Shown here in pieces: positions 41,481-53,127 of a stretch of DNA of 64,000 nucleotides (the first letter of the stretch is position 1; the number at the start of each line of letters is the position of its first letter). A program made the translations under genes and the position numbers. The stretch is from Ceratothoa steindachneri (taxonomy: Eukaryota; Arthropoda; Malacostraca; Isopoda; Cymothoidae): positions 154,780,672 to 154,844,671 of the forward strand of contig OZ018324.1 of assembly GCA_963969495.1 (NCBI GenBank), written 5' to 3'. The notes beneath the pieces are model-generated. The model worked only from the letters and a program-made list of their open reading frames with translations. It did no database searches and was not told where the DNA came from.

Positions 41481-41499
41481 CGATAAATAGTCAAACAAT

Positions 41500-42225
41500 C
41501 TGAGCCTTTCAAATTTATGTTTCTTGTAGCGCTTAGTTTCCCCTTAAAAAATTCCCGCGTTATGATTGGCCAATTTTTGTAATACTTATGTTCATGTAGA
41601 AAGACTACATATAGAATAGCAATTTGTGAATAATTTCACATCTTTCTTTCTAGCGGCCCCACTTAAGCAGATGACTGCCTAAGTCCCCGGCCCCGCCCCC
41701 CTGCGTGAACGGATGTCAGATGTGAGGGGGATTTGCCATTCATGTTTTGTCCCAACTATGACTAGCAGTTGCATTGGTATAATTGGGGGCATTGGAGGAA
41801 GCTGGTTTGAGGATTAGCCCACAGTAGAGAACAATGTCAGAAATATTCCGGACAAGGGAAGGACTGCAACCTTCGGTGCCCATTACGGCGAAGGCCCCTT
41901 CCAGGACCATAGAGGGACATACAACCGTCTCTATGGTATGTTGGGAAGCGGTCGCGATTCAAAACCCTCGGGGGGGGGACGGCGTTGTCAATAAGTCCGC
42001 CATACAATCACACCCCCGAGAGGATCCCACCCGGACTCATCTCATCCATCTTTCATCATCCACCCAAAGGCAAATCCCTTTTTACATCCAGGCGGCGGTT
42101 TTTACGAGGGGGGGGCCCTCTTCTCCCAAAAAGGAAAAACCGAACATTTTTTAGGAAAAGTAACCACAATTCCCCCATAAATTAAAACACATAATGGAGA
42201 GTCCCAAATAAAGAAAAAGTCCACT
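41500..42225. other. spacer between divergent LINEs, possible J-D 5' UTR
   Basis: GC-richer than its surroundings, with several long C and G runs (41695, 41970, 42110). A 106-codon frame (41834-42154) may be the degraded ORF1 start of J-D, but no motif proves it. Confidence 0.35.
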
Positions 42226-42229
42226 ACTG

Positions 42230-43823
42230 AAGGAAAAGTGTGCCCCCTCTTCAAGGGGAGCCCACCCGGAATTATGACGGCACAAGATGCACCAAGGGTC
42301 TGCTTAGGTGTATCAGCGGACAAAAGAAACCGGACAAGGGTACTGTCTATAAGACCCTGTTCGGTAAGCTCAGCGTGGGCGTGCTCAGGTTGATCGACAC
42401 CCCAGTCGGTTATGTCGCTGTGTGCGAAAAGAAAAGGATATTGAGACGCTCACAAAAGAAGAAGGGATAAGGCATCTAATGGAGATAAACCCCTAACCAA
42501 CCATGCCTCCCTGAATACAGGCGCACAGGAGCGTCGTCTGCAGAAGGCTGGACCCATGGGTCGGCCAGCACACAAAGGACGAAATCAAGGAGGAAGTAGA
42601 GAAGAACCAGAAGTGTGCAAAAGTGGCCGAGGTCATAAAGTTCCGTAACAACAGGGACAACTCGGAGTACTCCCACGTCTTCAAGGTTGTCTTTATAGAC
42701 ACGGAGATGGCGTCGAAGGCGAAAGAGAGAGGTTTACTTCTCTTTAACGCCAAAATCAGTAGGGAGCAGATCGAACGCGAGGAGTACATTCCCGTGCAGA
42801 TCTGCATTAATTGCTATCGCCTGGAGCATCACACGACCAAAGAGTGCAAGGAGCAGAAGGCAACCTGTTCCAGGTGCAGCCAAAAAGGACACTGCTGGCG
42901 CGAATGCCAGGCCAAGGAGGAAAAGTGTCCAAACTGTGGCCAAAGGCATGGGGCAATGGCGATGTCATGCCCGAAGAAGAAGGATATTATCAGGAAAAAG
43001 ACTGAAGCAAAGAGGGCGGAAGGTATGAGGAAGGCAAACACCTCCTATGCCTAAGCGGAAAAAAACACTTCCTCAGCAACGCCTTGAACAGCGAGGCCCC
43101 AAGAACCTACGTCAAGGTAGATAAGGACGACAAAGACGCGACGAAAATACTTACGTGCATCCTCTATGCGCACGTAAGAAAATCTGACCAGCCCAGGCTG
43201 CTTCGCCAGAGAGGTCAACAATATGTGGAAAAACAATGGCCTCGCAGAAATGTGGTTCCCGGAGAACCCCCCTTCAGGAGATGTCCTTCAAGTACAGATC
43301 GGAACACAAAAAGAGGCGCCCGCGACCCCCTTCCCACGGGAGACCGAGGAGAGAGAAGGTAGCACCAAAGAAATGGAAAAGAAGCTCACCCCACAGAGGT
43401 CCCCTAACAAGGACCCAAAGACTAGCTGCGATGAAGAAGAGGGAAGAGAGTGCTAAGAGAGCAGCCAGACGTCTCAAGCAGGCGGAAGGAAATCTCCTAA
43501 GCTCGGCCACGTCATCCGAGGACGAACGGGAGATCTCTCAACCCATTAAGAATAGGAGCAGAAGTAGGAATCTGAAGAAAGTGAGGGAATTTGATGAAGA
43601 AGAACTCAGCATCAAATTCTTCAGAATGGAAGAAACTTCCTTTCCGAAGGAGTGAAGACGGGACTACTGAAATGGTCATATGGCTCCCTAGACCGTGAAG
43701 CGCTGGTAGTAGCGGCGCTCATGGAGGCCAGGATCAAAATATACAGGGACTCCTGCCTCGCCGTAAGCGAAGCAGAGTTCAAAAGATTTCGGAACGGGAA
43801 AAACACACACAGCGAAAACCACT
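42230..43823 (+). pseudogene. J-D ORF1, gag-like protein with three zinc knuckles
   Basis: KTLFGKLSVGVLRLIDTPVG (about 42355-42410). Then an open frame 42623-43054: VIKFRNNRDNSEYSHVFKV, FNAKISREQIEREEYIP, and knuckles CINCYRLEHHTTKEC, CSRCSQKGHCWREC and CPNCGQRHGAMAMSC. The triple knuckle is the hallmark of Jockey/R1/I-group ORF1 proteins, which coat LINE RNA. Beyond 43054 it runs on in three frames: WKNNGLAEMWFPENPP, a Lys/Arg/Glu-rich region, and SYGSLDREALVVAALMEARI, ending at a stop near 43823. Pol begins 44 bp later. Confidence 0.75.
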
Positions 43824-43866
43824 AATCGGGACAAACCAACACACAAATACACAAAAGAACATAAAC

Positions 43867-44754
43867 ATGGAGAACAACAACAACACACTAAAGATCTTAA
43901 CAATTAACGTCAACGGATGGGTAGGGAAACACATTCCTTACGGAAACAGTTTTCGTAAAGTGGATCCCGACCTAATCCTCATCACAAAACATGGCGTTAA
44001 TACAAACATGAACAGCATAAAAATACCCAATTACACAATCATCAGCAAAAAACATACACAAGAACGGTTCGATGGCGCTGCCATCGCGATCCGGGACAAC
44101 CTAGCATATAAAACACTTCCAGGTCTAGATGAATCCTTCGTGGCAGTAGCAATACCTACCCTAGTTGGAGACCTGACCGTAGCGGCGGCCTATCAACCAC
44201 CGCGACGAGATTACCTGCCAATCCCTAACTTTTACAACCTCTTCAGGCGTGGGAAGTTGACATTGCTTGGTGGTGATCTTAATGCCAGATGCCGTGCATC
44301 AAGCTACGGAAGCACCGATCAAAAGGGAAGAAACCTGGGGATGCTACTCGTAAGAGACAGACTTCAGAGGGCCGGGCCAGATGTCCCGACCTTTATAACA
44401 CAACGTTCGGCAACAAAGCCGGACATTGTGTTGACATCCAAAAACTTCCCCTTCAACATTGTCAATGAGCCCGGACCACTGGTTCCGAGCGATCACATCC
44501 CGATTCTCGCTACCATCTCGCTAGCGCCAATACTCAAGCCGTTACACTTAGGAAAAGTTACGCGAAAGCTGACTGAGAGCTATATAGACAGATACTCATT
44601 ACATACTAACCAACTGAACTGGGGGACGCTAATCTCGAAGAAATTGATGAGGAGATCAACAAGATCACCGATCCCCTCATTCAAGCCGACGAGAGATGTG
44701 TTCCCAGAATCTCCTATAAAATGCTCCCACAACCTGAGTGGACGGACGAGATGA
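43867..44754 (+). pseudogene. J-D AP-type endonuclease
   Basis: 295 open codons from MENNNNTLKILTINVNGWVG. Catalytic-site motifs: N-V-N-G; then LILITKHGVN where an E is expected in the second box; AAAYQPPRRDYLPI; LLGGDLNARCRAS (D/N box); and VPSDHIPILATI (S-D-H box). Domain length about 220 residues is normal. The likely loss of the catalytic Glu (T-K-H for S-E-T) would inactivate the nicking activity. After about 44640 the frame leaves the homologous track. Confidence 0.8.
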
Positions 44755-45152
44755 GAGAAATCGCCCGAGAACATAGAGCAATATATGATGAGATCGGCAG
44801 GACAGGTACCAATAGGGAAAGGACGGCCAGAATGAGGCATCTAGGCATGGAAATGAAAGACATCATAATAGAAAAACAAATAACGATATGGAATGACATC
44901 ATTGGGAGACTGGACAGGAAGAGTGATCCGGTAAAATTCTGGAATAACATCCGGAGAATTTGGGGATTACCTCCCAGACCCAGAACCCAAATTAAGGAAG
45001 GAGACGACATCATAGAGGACCAAGAGTCTCTCAAAAGAAGATTTAGATCGCCCTGGCAAACGATTTTCGCTATATCACCGGAGGAGAACGACGACTTCGA
45101 CCAGGACTTCGAAGACCAACTGCTCGACGACCTCGGCACAATGATACTTTGA
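44640..45152 (+). pseudogene. J-D linker between endonuclease and RT
   Basis: The frame 44721-45152 reads LPQPEWTDEMREIAREHRAI, QITIWNDIIGRLDRKSDPVK, FWNNIRRIWGLPPRPRTQI. A basic coiled region is usual at this place in Jockey-group ORF2. It ends with a stop at 45150 and restarts in another frame at 45186. Confidence 0.65.
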
Positions 45153-45185
45153 ACCCGTTCCCATCCGCAAGTATCACAGGAAAGA

Positions 45186-46270
45186 GTGATGGCTGACCAC
45201 GGATGCCCGATAACTGTAGAAGAGACCTTAAACATCATAAGGTCCTTCAAGAAGAGTGCTCCAGGCTGGTCTGGGATTACGAAAAATAACCTCGTAAATG
45301 CCCCAAGGCAAATTATTCAAGGATTGGCAAACACGATCAATGCCGCCCTGAATACAGGCTACTTCCCGGATGGATACAAGAGGGCCAAAATCATCTTTAT
45401 CCCAAAGGGGAACAAGCCCCCACACCAGGTGGCAAGCTATCGCCCCATCTCTCTTCTTGAGATGCAGGGTAAAATCTTTGAAAAAGATTTTAGCGAACAG
45501 GCTACAAGCTCAACTTAGCGAGTTAGGAGCGCACAACCCACAACAACACGGGTTCCACAAAAAAAGGGACACAGACACCGCCCTGGCGCTCCTAACTGAG
45601 AAAGTAGCATACACCCAAGCGAACAGGTTCTATGTAGACATTGTGTTGAGGGACGTGCAAAAGGCCTTCGATAAGGCCGGCTGGAAGGACTTCAATACAA
45701 GATCCTGAACCTCCAGCTAGACCCAATCCTGGAAAGGATCCTTTGTGACTTCATCATGGAAAGAAGGGCGTGTCTCATGATTGAAGGGCACAGAGGCCCC
45801 GAATTCGAATTAAAGTCGGGCATCCCTCAGGGAAGCTGCCTGAGTCCTCTGCTTTACTTGGTGTTCACCATCGACCTCCCAACTCCGGTGCACAGGGACA
45901 CGATGTATCTGCAATACGCAGATGACGTCACACAAATTGTCCCGTGCCCGGAGAGGAAAGCAAGGGCGCAGGCGGCCCGCACTATAGCGGAAATCAACAA
46001 CATCAGCCGATTCGAGAGACGATGGAAAATCAGGACCAACAGGGACAAGTTCAAAATTGTCCCGTTGAACCGCGGAGTAGCCTTCGGCTACTCCACCGAA
46101 GGCACCGTCCTGGGCCTTAAAATCACCGACCATGGATACTCGAGACACCACAGGGAGAGGCGGAACCTGGCGAAGAGAGAAATCTCCAAGCTCTACAGAT
46201 TTAGAGATCTTAGATCGGCCAACATCAGGAAATTATATATGATATATGTCCGGGCTATGCTGATCTAACC
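45186..46270 (+). pseudogene. J-D reverse transcriptase
   Basis: Three frames join: IRSFKKSAPGWSGITKNNLV, GYKRAKIIFIPKGNKPP, ASYRPISLLEMQGKIFEK (45186-45518); NPQQHGFHKKRDTDTALALL and FYVDIVLRDVQKAFDKAGW (45500-45708); FELKSGIPQGSCLSPLLYLV, LQYADDVTQIV with intact Y-A-D-D, and LYRFRDLRSANIRKLYMIYV (45756-46268). Palm motifs are all present, but two frameshifts and a stop at 46266 break the protein. Confidence 0.8.
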
Positions 46271-46274
46271 CGCA

Positions 46275-46607
46275 GTGGTGTCCCAAGCGGCTAATAAAAC
46301 CTCGATGAAAAGGCTCCAACGTATCCAGAACACTGCCTCTCTGCTTATCAACAAAGTAAGATGGCGTGACCGAATCAGGCAAAGCGTCCTGCATCGGAGA
46401 AAATGCTTGGAGCCCATCAATGTCGTCACCCAGAAACTGGGCAAAAAGATCTGGTTCACTCTAACGGATGATGTCATTCGAGAACTGCAGGGAGCAGGCG
46501 GTAGGTTGAATATACCTGCGTGGCTAAGGGCGAAAGCCTCATGCAGAAGCCGGTTCCCGAGCACAAAACTGTGTTCACGAAATAATATCACTCCAATATA
46601 CACATAA
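46275..46607 (+). pseudogene. J-D ORF2 C-terminal region
   Basis: 110 codons: MKRLQRIQNTASLLINKVRW, RDRIRQSVLHRRKCLEPINV, QKLGKKIWFTLTDDVIRELQ, then PAWLRAKASCRSRFPSTKL. Parallels RMMQRVQNKATLLITGTRR of J-C. No zinc finger. Stop at 46605. The 3' UTR follows. Confidence 0.65.
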
Positions 46608-47005
46608 AAAGCATCACAACACATCACATCTAGTCCCATACATTTACTCACAAAAAATGAGACTACAGACAACACTTAAATAGCATTGTCGGCAAGAAAA
46701 GCTATAAAAGGCTTGAATGCTACAAATAACACTACTACACTAAAAGTCAAAAGACAGAGAAGAAGAAACAAAATACAATAAGAAGAACATTACAAACATT
46801 TGAAGATACAAATAGACATTAAAAACACAAAATAACAACACAAATAAAGGAAAAATGAAATAATATAAAAATAAAGTGATGCCCTCCCTACTAGGGCAAA
46901 AGTTTCCTCCCCTCTTTAATTTTTTTCACCCACTATATCTTCCACTATACCATCTCTCTTCGAAAAACTGAGTATATCATCACAATTATTTCATTTCTGT
47001 TCATT

Positions 47006-47043
47006 CCCTGAATATGAACTAACACGGTCGAAAGACGTCTAGC
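47006..47043 (+). ncRNA. structured tail of J-D, weak hammerhead-like core
   Basis: CCCTGAATATGAACTAACACGGTC, then GAAA, then GACGTC and an AATAAAG. CTGAATA departs from C-U-G-A-N-G-A at G8. Comparable in position to 17252 and 12636. Probably a family-specific 3' end structure. Confidence 0.25.
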
Positions 47044-47206
47044 AATAAAGAATGTCATTCGCGGATTTTTTTTCGCCTTGAAGACCCCGTTAAAAAAAAC
47101 CTTTTAAAAATATTAAGAAAATACAAGTTAAAATTAATAACGCTGCCACATCTGTAGATTTCAATAGTAAATACATACAACATGACCTTTTACCTAATTA
47201 TATACA

Positions 47207-47655
47207 AGGTGTTTCAGAATTCTTTGAACAAACTTTAACCTAAAGTTCCTTCAGGTTAAATAAGCATAATTTACTATATGGAAGGGTATGCAAAAATGTT
47301 TAGTTTAAAAGTTACTAAGACTTGAAATGTTAAAGTACGATTTAATTAAACTGTTCACCTTTGCATCTAAATTCCCGGTTGCCAGGCTACTACACTCGAC
47401 AACGAAGATACAGATGCACTCGGGCAGTAGTTTACACTGAGCAGTGAACGACAATGGACCAACTACCGAATAGTGAATAGTAGATATGCACTTAATTTAA
47501 GGTATGGCTGCGAGAATGTACAGTGAAAGATATCCCAACAGACATGTGCCTGTGCATCAGACATTTGTAGCCATACATAGGAGACTGCGTGAAACCGGAT
47601 CATTCCGCGTTGCAAAACCTGATGCACGCCGCCCTAGAATGAATATTGCGGCAAT
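47207..47655 (+). mobile_element. 5' part of a Tc1/mariner-like element with DUF4817-type HTH
   Basis: Begins AAGGTGTTTCAGAATTCTTTG (a TIR-like start also seen at 56832, minus). The frame from about 47502 reads MAARMYSERYPNRHVPVHQT and FVAIHRRLRETGSFRVAKPD, the helix-turn-helix (DUF4817) that starts many insect and crustacean transposase-like proteins. It stops at 47659, at the junction with the gypsy-2 LTR. No catalytic domain is present. Confidence 0.6.
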
Positions 47656-48093
47656 ATCCTAGATAACTCGAGATCACAATAAACATAAAAACCTCTATTT
47701 CGTTATTCAAGGGAATGAATTGTTAAATGCTAACGCGAAGTCTAAATTTTGCAGACGAATTCTTTAGGCCTAATCTGAGGGACGTTGGGAAACGTAAATT
47801 AAAAACAAAGGGTTAAGAAAAATATATATTATTGAATAAACAGTTAAATTATTTAAAGGTGAATTTATACAGTAACAGTTTATGATTGGATTGAATTTTA
47901 CATGTGAATTTAGTTTGCATGAGTTAACGGGAATGGATTTACAATTGTTAAATTTGGTTTGGTAAATAGAGTATAACAAATGATGATTGATAATTGGTAA
48001 TTGGTAAATAGATTATAACAAATGATGATTGATAATTGGATAATTGTTAAATGGGTAAATAGATTGTATTATAAGTAATTTTGGATTATATTA

Positions 48094-49500
48094 GGTTGAG
48101 GAATAAGTTCTTGCATTTTTTTATGTTGTGTTGATTTAAGTTTTGTTGACGTGATTTGTGCACACATTAAGAAACAATAATAAATAATGAGAGCAAAATT
48201 TGCAAAGGTTAGGCTACGCTACGTCTCTTAAAGGCGTAGACTATTAGGCTTTTGCTTAGGCTACGTCTTGAAGTTGAGTAATAATTCAATACGGTTTATT
48301 TAAAAGTTGTGTTAATTTAATTTTTGAGCTGTGCCCTCAAAATCAAATGTCAAGTTGAAAGAAAGGCGCATTTTCGACACTTGTTGTTATTCATTCTCAA
48401 TCGAGATGGGAACAATGCAAACGAAGCCAAAGCTCGTCGCGATATTTGTGCTGTGTACGGAGAAAATGCTTTATCAGAAAGGACAGGTTAATGGTGGTTT
48501 TCACGTTTCAAAAGCGGTCATTTCAATCTTAATGACGAAGAACGTTCTGGTCGCCCCATTAAGTTAGATGAAGATAGATTGAATAACCTTCTTCATGAAA
48601 ATCCTCGTCAATCAACTAGAGAATTGGTTGTACAATTGGCGTGTGGTCATAAAACTGTAGTGAATCACCTTCATTCGATGGTGAAAGTTAAAAAAAAACT
48701 TGGTGCATGGGTTCCGCACGCTTTGAGCGAAAGCAACAAACTTCAACGCTCCACGATTGCCCCAGGTTTGCTTGCTCGTCACAAGGCTACTCGTGGATAT
48801 AAGGACAGATTTCTTCACCGCATCATCATTAGCGATGAAAAATGGTGTGTTTATGCCAACATGAACCATCGAAAACAATGGCTTAGCCCCAATAAAAAAA
48901 AACACAACCGCGATGAAAGCAAGGCCTTCATCCACGAAAGACGATGCTGTGTGTGTGGTGGGATTGTGAAGGCATCATTCTTTATGAGCCCCTTGCGAAC
49001 AACGAGACTGTCAATACAGAACTCTACGTTCAATAAATGTATCGACTCCCCGAAGCTATTCGTGAAAAGCGACCTCATCGACGTTATGGAGTCCTTCTGC
49101 AACACAACAATGCTCGTGCTCACATTGCCAATATGACAAAGGACGCCATCCAAACGCTTAATTGGGAAATCCTGCCGCATGCTCCCTATTCGCTAGACTT
49201 GGCTCCATCGGATTTCCATCTGTTCCGATTGCTCTCCAACAATTTGTGCGGCGTTTCGTTCAATACTGATGTGGAATTAAGAACCTGGTTAGACGAATTA
49301 TTCGAGTCAAAATCCAGAGATTTTTATTGCAGAGGCATCGAGAAACTAGTTGAACGTTGGTAAGAAGTCGTAAATAAGAACGGAGAATACATTATTGATT
49401 AAATTGCATATTGTTATCAATTAAAAATTAAGTTTTTCTAAAATTGTTAATGGTAATGAATAAATTTGATAAAACCGCAAGAACTTATTCCTCAACACAT
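48094..49500 (+). mobile_element. mariner D, full-length but inactive
   Basis: TIRs GGTTGAGGAATAAGTTCTTGC (left) and GCAAGAACTTATTCCTCAAC (right), flanked by TA at 48092-48093 and 49501-49502. Length 1407 bp is near normal. A different subfamily from copies A-C, closer to the Hsmar1/SETMAR type by protein motifs. Inserted in the gypsy-2 3' LTR. Confidence 0.85.
48331..49400 (+). pseudogene. mariner D transposase
   Basis: N-terminal HTH parts are damaged. The frame 48579-49136 reads NPRQSTRELVVQLACGHKTV, LHSMVKVKKKLGAWVPHALS and IIISDEKWCVYANMNHRKQW (catalytic Asp 1 in S-D-E-K-W). The frame 49037-49363 continues GVLLQHNNARAHIANMT, where H-D-N-A is H-N-N-A (Asp 2 lost), and APYSLDLAPSDFHLFRLLSN (Asp 3 kept), ending EKLVERW and GEYIID. 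D34D enzyme by family. Inactive because of D-to-N and frameshifts. Confidence 0.85.
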
Positions 49501-49838
49501 TAGTAATTTATAAATGGATTGTATAATTGTTAAATAGTTCGATAAATAGATTATAAGTAATTGGATGAATAAATTTTTTTTAATAGTAATTGGTAAATGT
49601 TTTGATAAATAGATTAAAACGGAGTTGAATGGGTCTGTAAATGAGACAAAAGAATCACGCATTAATTTGGATTCTTTGGGGAAATATTTAGCTAAACAAT
49701 TACAATTCAATATCTACAAACCTGTTTTACCAATGCAGATACAGCCGAGGGAATGAAACTCGTGGCTTAATTTTAAGACGCTTGGAAGAGCGGGTGTAGC
49801 AATCTCCCGATTTATGTCAGGGTTACCAACCCTTCTTG

Positions 49839-49962
<124 letters not shown>

Positions 49963-50056
49963 AATAAATATTTAATTTGTAGGCGTGTAAACCGCTACAA
50001 TACTGCCCCACCGAGCGAAGGCTCGCACAACACAAGGTATTTACATAATTTTCAGT

Positions 50057-50650
50057 CTATATAGCGGCGAGGACTCCTACAACGCGCCCAGAACAGGTTA
50101 TGGTGCTAATTGGCTTACCCGGATTGCGGGTCAGGTGGCGATTAGTAGTACCACCTGATTGAGTCGGGAGATTTTCGCTAGCGAGGACCGTAGGGTCGGG
50201 TGACGATTGTTCTGGACCTCCCGAAAAGGCGACTGTCGGGAGTTTCGCGTTGGTCTCTTGGTGTTCTCCAGATGCTGTCGAGTGGTCCTGCAAAAAAAGG
50301 GAGGGGGCAGCAGCTGAGAAGAAGAAGGGAGGGGGGAGCGGGTAGAGATGGTTGTGTAGGGTTTGCGAGTAAAGGGGTGGGAGGAAGGGTTGCAGTTTGA
50401 TTTGTAAGAGCCGAAGAAGGGTTCGGAAGGGGAGTTAGTTGGTTGGATAGTGTTGAAGGAATAGTTGGGTGTGGAAGGTAGGCTGGGATGACCACTGGAC
50501 CTATATTAGTAGAAGAGAAAGGTAGTGGCTGTTCCAGATGAACGGCTTCTATGAAAGCAGGTTTAAGCCAATCGATGGAAACCGTATCTTGCTTGGTGCC
50601 AAGCTGCAGTACAAAGAATTTCGGCTTCCTGGAGACGACGAAAAAGAGTG
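50057..50650 (-). pseudogene. gypsy-2 integrase C-terminal region
   Basis: The minus strand reads LQPVYDALFFVVSRKPKFFV, LQLGTKQDTVSIDWLKPAFI, EAVHLEQPLP, the module after the integrase core that ends gypsy pol. Then a Pro/Ser/Leu-rich tail to about 50180 and TCSGRVVGVLAAI (50096). The join to the protease text at about 50650-50690 skips RT, RNase H and the integrase core, so an in-frame-like deletion created a protease/integrase-tail hybrid (open from 50834 to 50178 in one frame). Confidence 0.7.
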
Positions 50651-50652
50651 CG

Positions 50653-50975
50653 TCATAGACAGGTTGCAAGGATGTGCGAGTGGAATTGCACCATTGTGTG
50701 CTTAATACGTCTGTCCTTAGAAAAAGGCAGACAGAGGCTTGGGAACTCACGCACAAGTTGCTGGGAGAGGGGAGCAGTTGCAGGGAGACTAACAGAGAGG
50801 AGAGAGCTGGTGGAAGGTAAGAATGAACCAACAACAGTTAGTGTCGTGGTTCTGTTGATAAGCTTGTGGTGACGTGAATCGACGAAAATGTCGTGCGCTG
50901 AAAGGAAATCGAGGCCCGAGATTAGAAGGTCGACGTTGGCAATGATGAATGTCCATGGGAAAACACGACGTAACT

Positions 50976-51057
<82 letters not shown>

Positions 51058-51288
51058 GATACGTCTCCAATAAGTCTTTATGTCCGATGAATTGGCAGTT
51101 TTAAGGACAAGATCAGAAGAAGTGCAAGCTTTTTCGACTGAAGAGGCCGGAATGACACTGCATTTAGCGCCAGTGTCAACCAGGAAGGAGAAACCAGAGA
51201 TTAGGTCATGAATACTAAATGGAGGATCGACCTGATGAAAGGATGAGGGTACAGAGGTGACAGACCCACGTATCACTTGCAAATTCAA
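50653..51288 (-). pseudogene. gypsy-2 retropepsin
   Basis: The minus frame from 51288 reads GFSFLVDTGAKCSVIPASSV: D-T-G is the protease active site. A flap-like region interrupted by (GA)n follows, then FIIANVDLLISGLDFLSAHD and VDSRHHKLINR, the C-terminal protease strands and the link toward RT. The microsatellite (minus-strand TC, coding Ser-Leu repeats) sits between strands and would disturb the fold. After 50700 the RT start is absent. Confidence 0.75.
50976..51055. repeat. (GA)n inside the gypsy-2 protease gene
   Basis: 80-bp GA run (one A-A interruption near 51044) that reads as (Ser-Leu)n on the minus strand. Confidence 0.95.
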
Positions 51289-51363
51289 TTTAAAGCTCCC
51301 TGTGCTGAAGGTGAAAGTTGGTAAGGTAACTCGTAGAATTTTGTAGGTTTGAAGGTGGTGAAG

Positions 51364-52480
51364 TTAGTCTAAGCGCAGTTTGAGATGAAGATTGGGCATT
51401 TTGATGGTACGAGCATGGGCTTGAGCATTTTCTCCTCTTGCACCAAATTTGAGGTGGTACCAGCAAAAGCCTGAAGGCTGAAAGATAGCAGTATGAGCAG
51501 CACCACCAGAATTATGGTTAAAATTGTGGGCATGAAATGATGCCCGGTAAAACTGCAAGGCTGATCACAGCGGACAGCGTTGCTCCCATAATTAGATTGG
51601 TACCAGCAGTTACCCTGAGAGTTGTCAGGATTGGGAAAATTAGGCTTAGGTTTGAAATTAAACTGCTGTGCCTCACCTCTTGTGCTGGAGTTCACTCGTT
51701 GGTGTTGCCTTTTTCGGGAGGAGTAACGACGTCTGACTCCTCAGGTTTGTTCACGATGTTGCTCTTGGTGAAGAACCGTTTGCACCTTTAGGGAACGGAC
51801 ATCCTTTCAATCCTCTCCAGAACGGATAAAAGACCCGAAGCCTGGGAAGATTCATCCTGAGGGAGTCATGGCCGTTTGTATGGAGCTTCGGCCGGTGAAC
51901 TAACCTGAGAAATGGATACATGTGAGTGGTGTTTAACATTCGAGTTGTATGATGTGCTACGCTCCCTATTTTAATCGCTAAACGACCTGGTGCCTGCATT
52001 TTCTAAGCTGACGAATGGATTATTATACAAGGCATCCGCGGCCTCTGCTATCTTCTCCACGTTCGATGGGGAGGACATTAGTATTAGGGGCTTAATTTGA
52101 TCCGGCATCCCACGCATGAATATCTCAGTTATGACTGGCTCAAGTTGGTCGAGTTGTGCTCCCTTGGCATGTAACAGGGCCTTGAGATGGTTTAAAAAAA
52201 TGCGTGGGGCGCTTGTCCCCCATCTCCTTCGTATCGAGAAGGATCCGCAGGTCCTCAATTTGCGACCTCCCAAATTCCTCCATGAACGCCCTCTTGAACC
52301 TCCCCCAGGAACCAGAAATTACCCCATCAAGCAGAATACTCTTAAAAGAGGTCATTTCTGGGCTACGAGGATTGCTCTATTCTCCTCAGGAACTGCCTGG
52401 TGCAGGAGGATGAGCTCCACCATTTCCCACCAGCCAATGGGATTTTGTGGGTCGAATGGCGGTAGCTGAATCGGAGAGGG
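51364..52480 (-). pseudogene. gag: gypsy-2 gag
   Basis: The minus strand from about 52470 reads LPPFDPQNPIGWWEMVELIL and QAVPEENRAIL, then RSWRNLGGRKLRTCGSFS, FLNHLKALLHAKGAQLDQLE, FMRGMPDQIKPLILMSSPSN and EKIAEAADALYNNP (52270-52000), the capsid-like part of arthropod Ty3/gypsy gag. Two C-W-Y-x-x-x-F/Y-G motifs (NCWYQSNYGSNAVRCDQPC near 51595 and GFCWYHLKFGARGEN near 51460) replace classic CCHC knuckles. Frameshifts in several places. Confidence 0.7.
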
Positions 52481-52639
52481 AGTGGGAAAAGGGCGTTAAG
52501 TGGGAGGCGAATTAGGGAGAATGCTTGTGTGGGGGGCGAAGGTGGATGAATACGTCGCTGTTGTTGCTGGGGAGGATGTTTGCGTGGTTGTTACTGTGCC
52601 CGAAGTTAGGGCGTAACTTGGGGCTCCCTTATAATACAT

Positions 52640-53070
52640 TTATAGAAAAATAAAAGTGTGTGTGTGTATGTGTGCACAAATTCAATTCCCGTGCTTGAAC
52701 GTAAAAATTTGAAAAAAAATATCAACAATTCGTCACTCTTTGTACTTATTACTGTATATTATAATTAATTTTACGAAATTGCTAAGGATGAACTTAAGGA
52801 TGTTAAGATAAACTTAAGATAGAAAACGAGCATGTGTCGAAAAGTCACTCGTCAAAATTATGAGTCTCGCGAGGAAAAAAATGGGACTGAGTGAGGCGAA
52901 ATGCGTCGTCCAAAAAAATGAAACATACGTGACGGAGAAAATTAATTTTATGAATGAATGAATGGATGGGAGATAATTAAACTATTCTGGGCACCATTTA
53001 TAGGGTTTTAAGGTGATTATTGCGTCAATATTGTAGATAGCTCTGATCACAATAAACATCAATAGCTATA
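52640..53070 (-). repeat. gypsy-2 5' LTR, distal part
   Basis: The minus strand reads ACGTAATATAGCTATTGATG and TTTATTGTGATCAGAGCTAT, matching the 3' LTR end at 47655-47695. Continues to about 52640, where GGGAGCCCCAAGTTACG may be the primer-binding side. The proximal part of this LTR is at 55745-56520, beyond the CR1 insertion. Confidence 0.6.
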
Positions 53071-53127
53071 TTACGTTATACTGGGAAAATATGATAGGTA
53101 GGGATATAACAAGTGGCAGGTTCATAG

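Larger units (their letters stand above)
42230..47060 (+). mobile_element. Jockey-like LINE copy J-D, nearly full length
   Basis: ORF1 (about 42230-43823), endonuclease (43867-44754), linker, reverse transcriptase (45186-46270), C-terminus (to 46607) and a 3' UTR with CTACTAGGGCAAA and a final structured tail near 47043. The most complete element of the J family here. Frameshifts every few hundred bases make it inactive, but each domain is nearly whole, so it is a good template for the family consensus. Confidence 0.8.

Noticed and set aside
47006..47043. True hammerhead ribozyme at the J-D tail
   Set aside because: G8 of the conserved box is missing (CTGAATA) and no helix I arms pair. Listed only as a weak structural resemblance.
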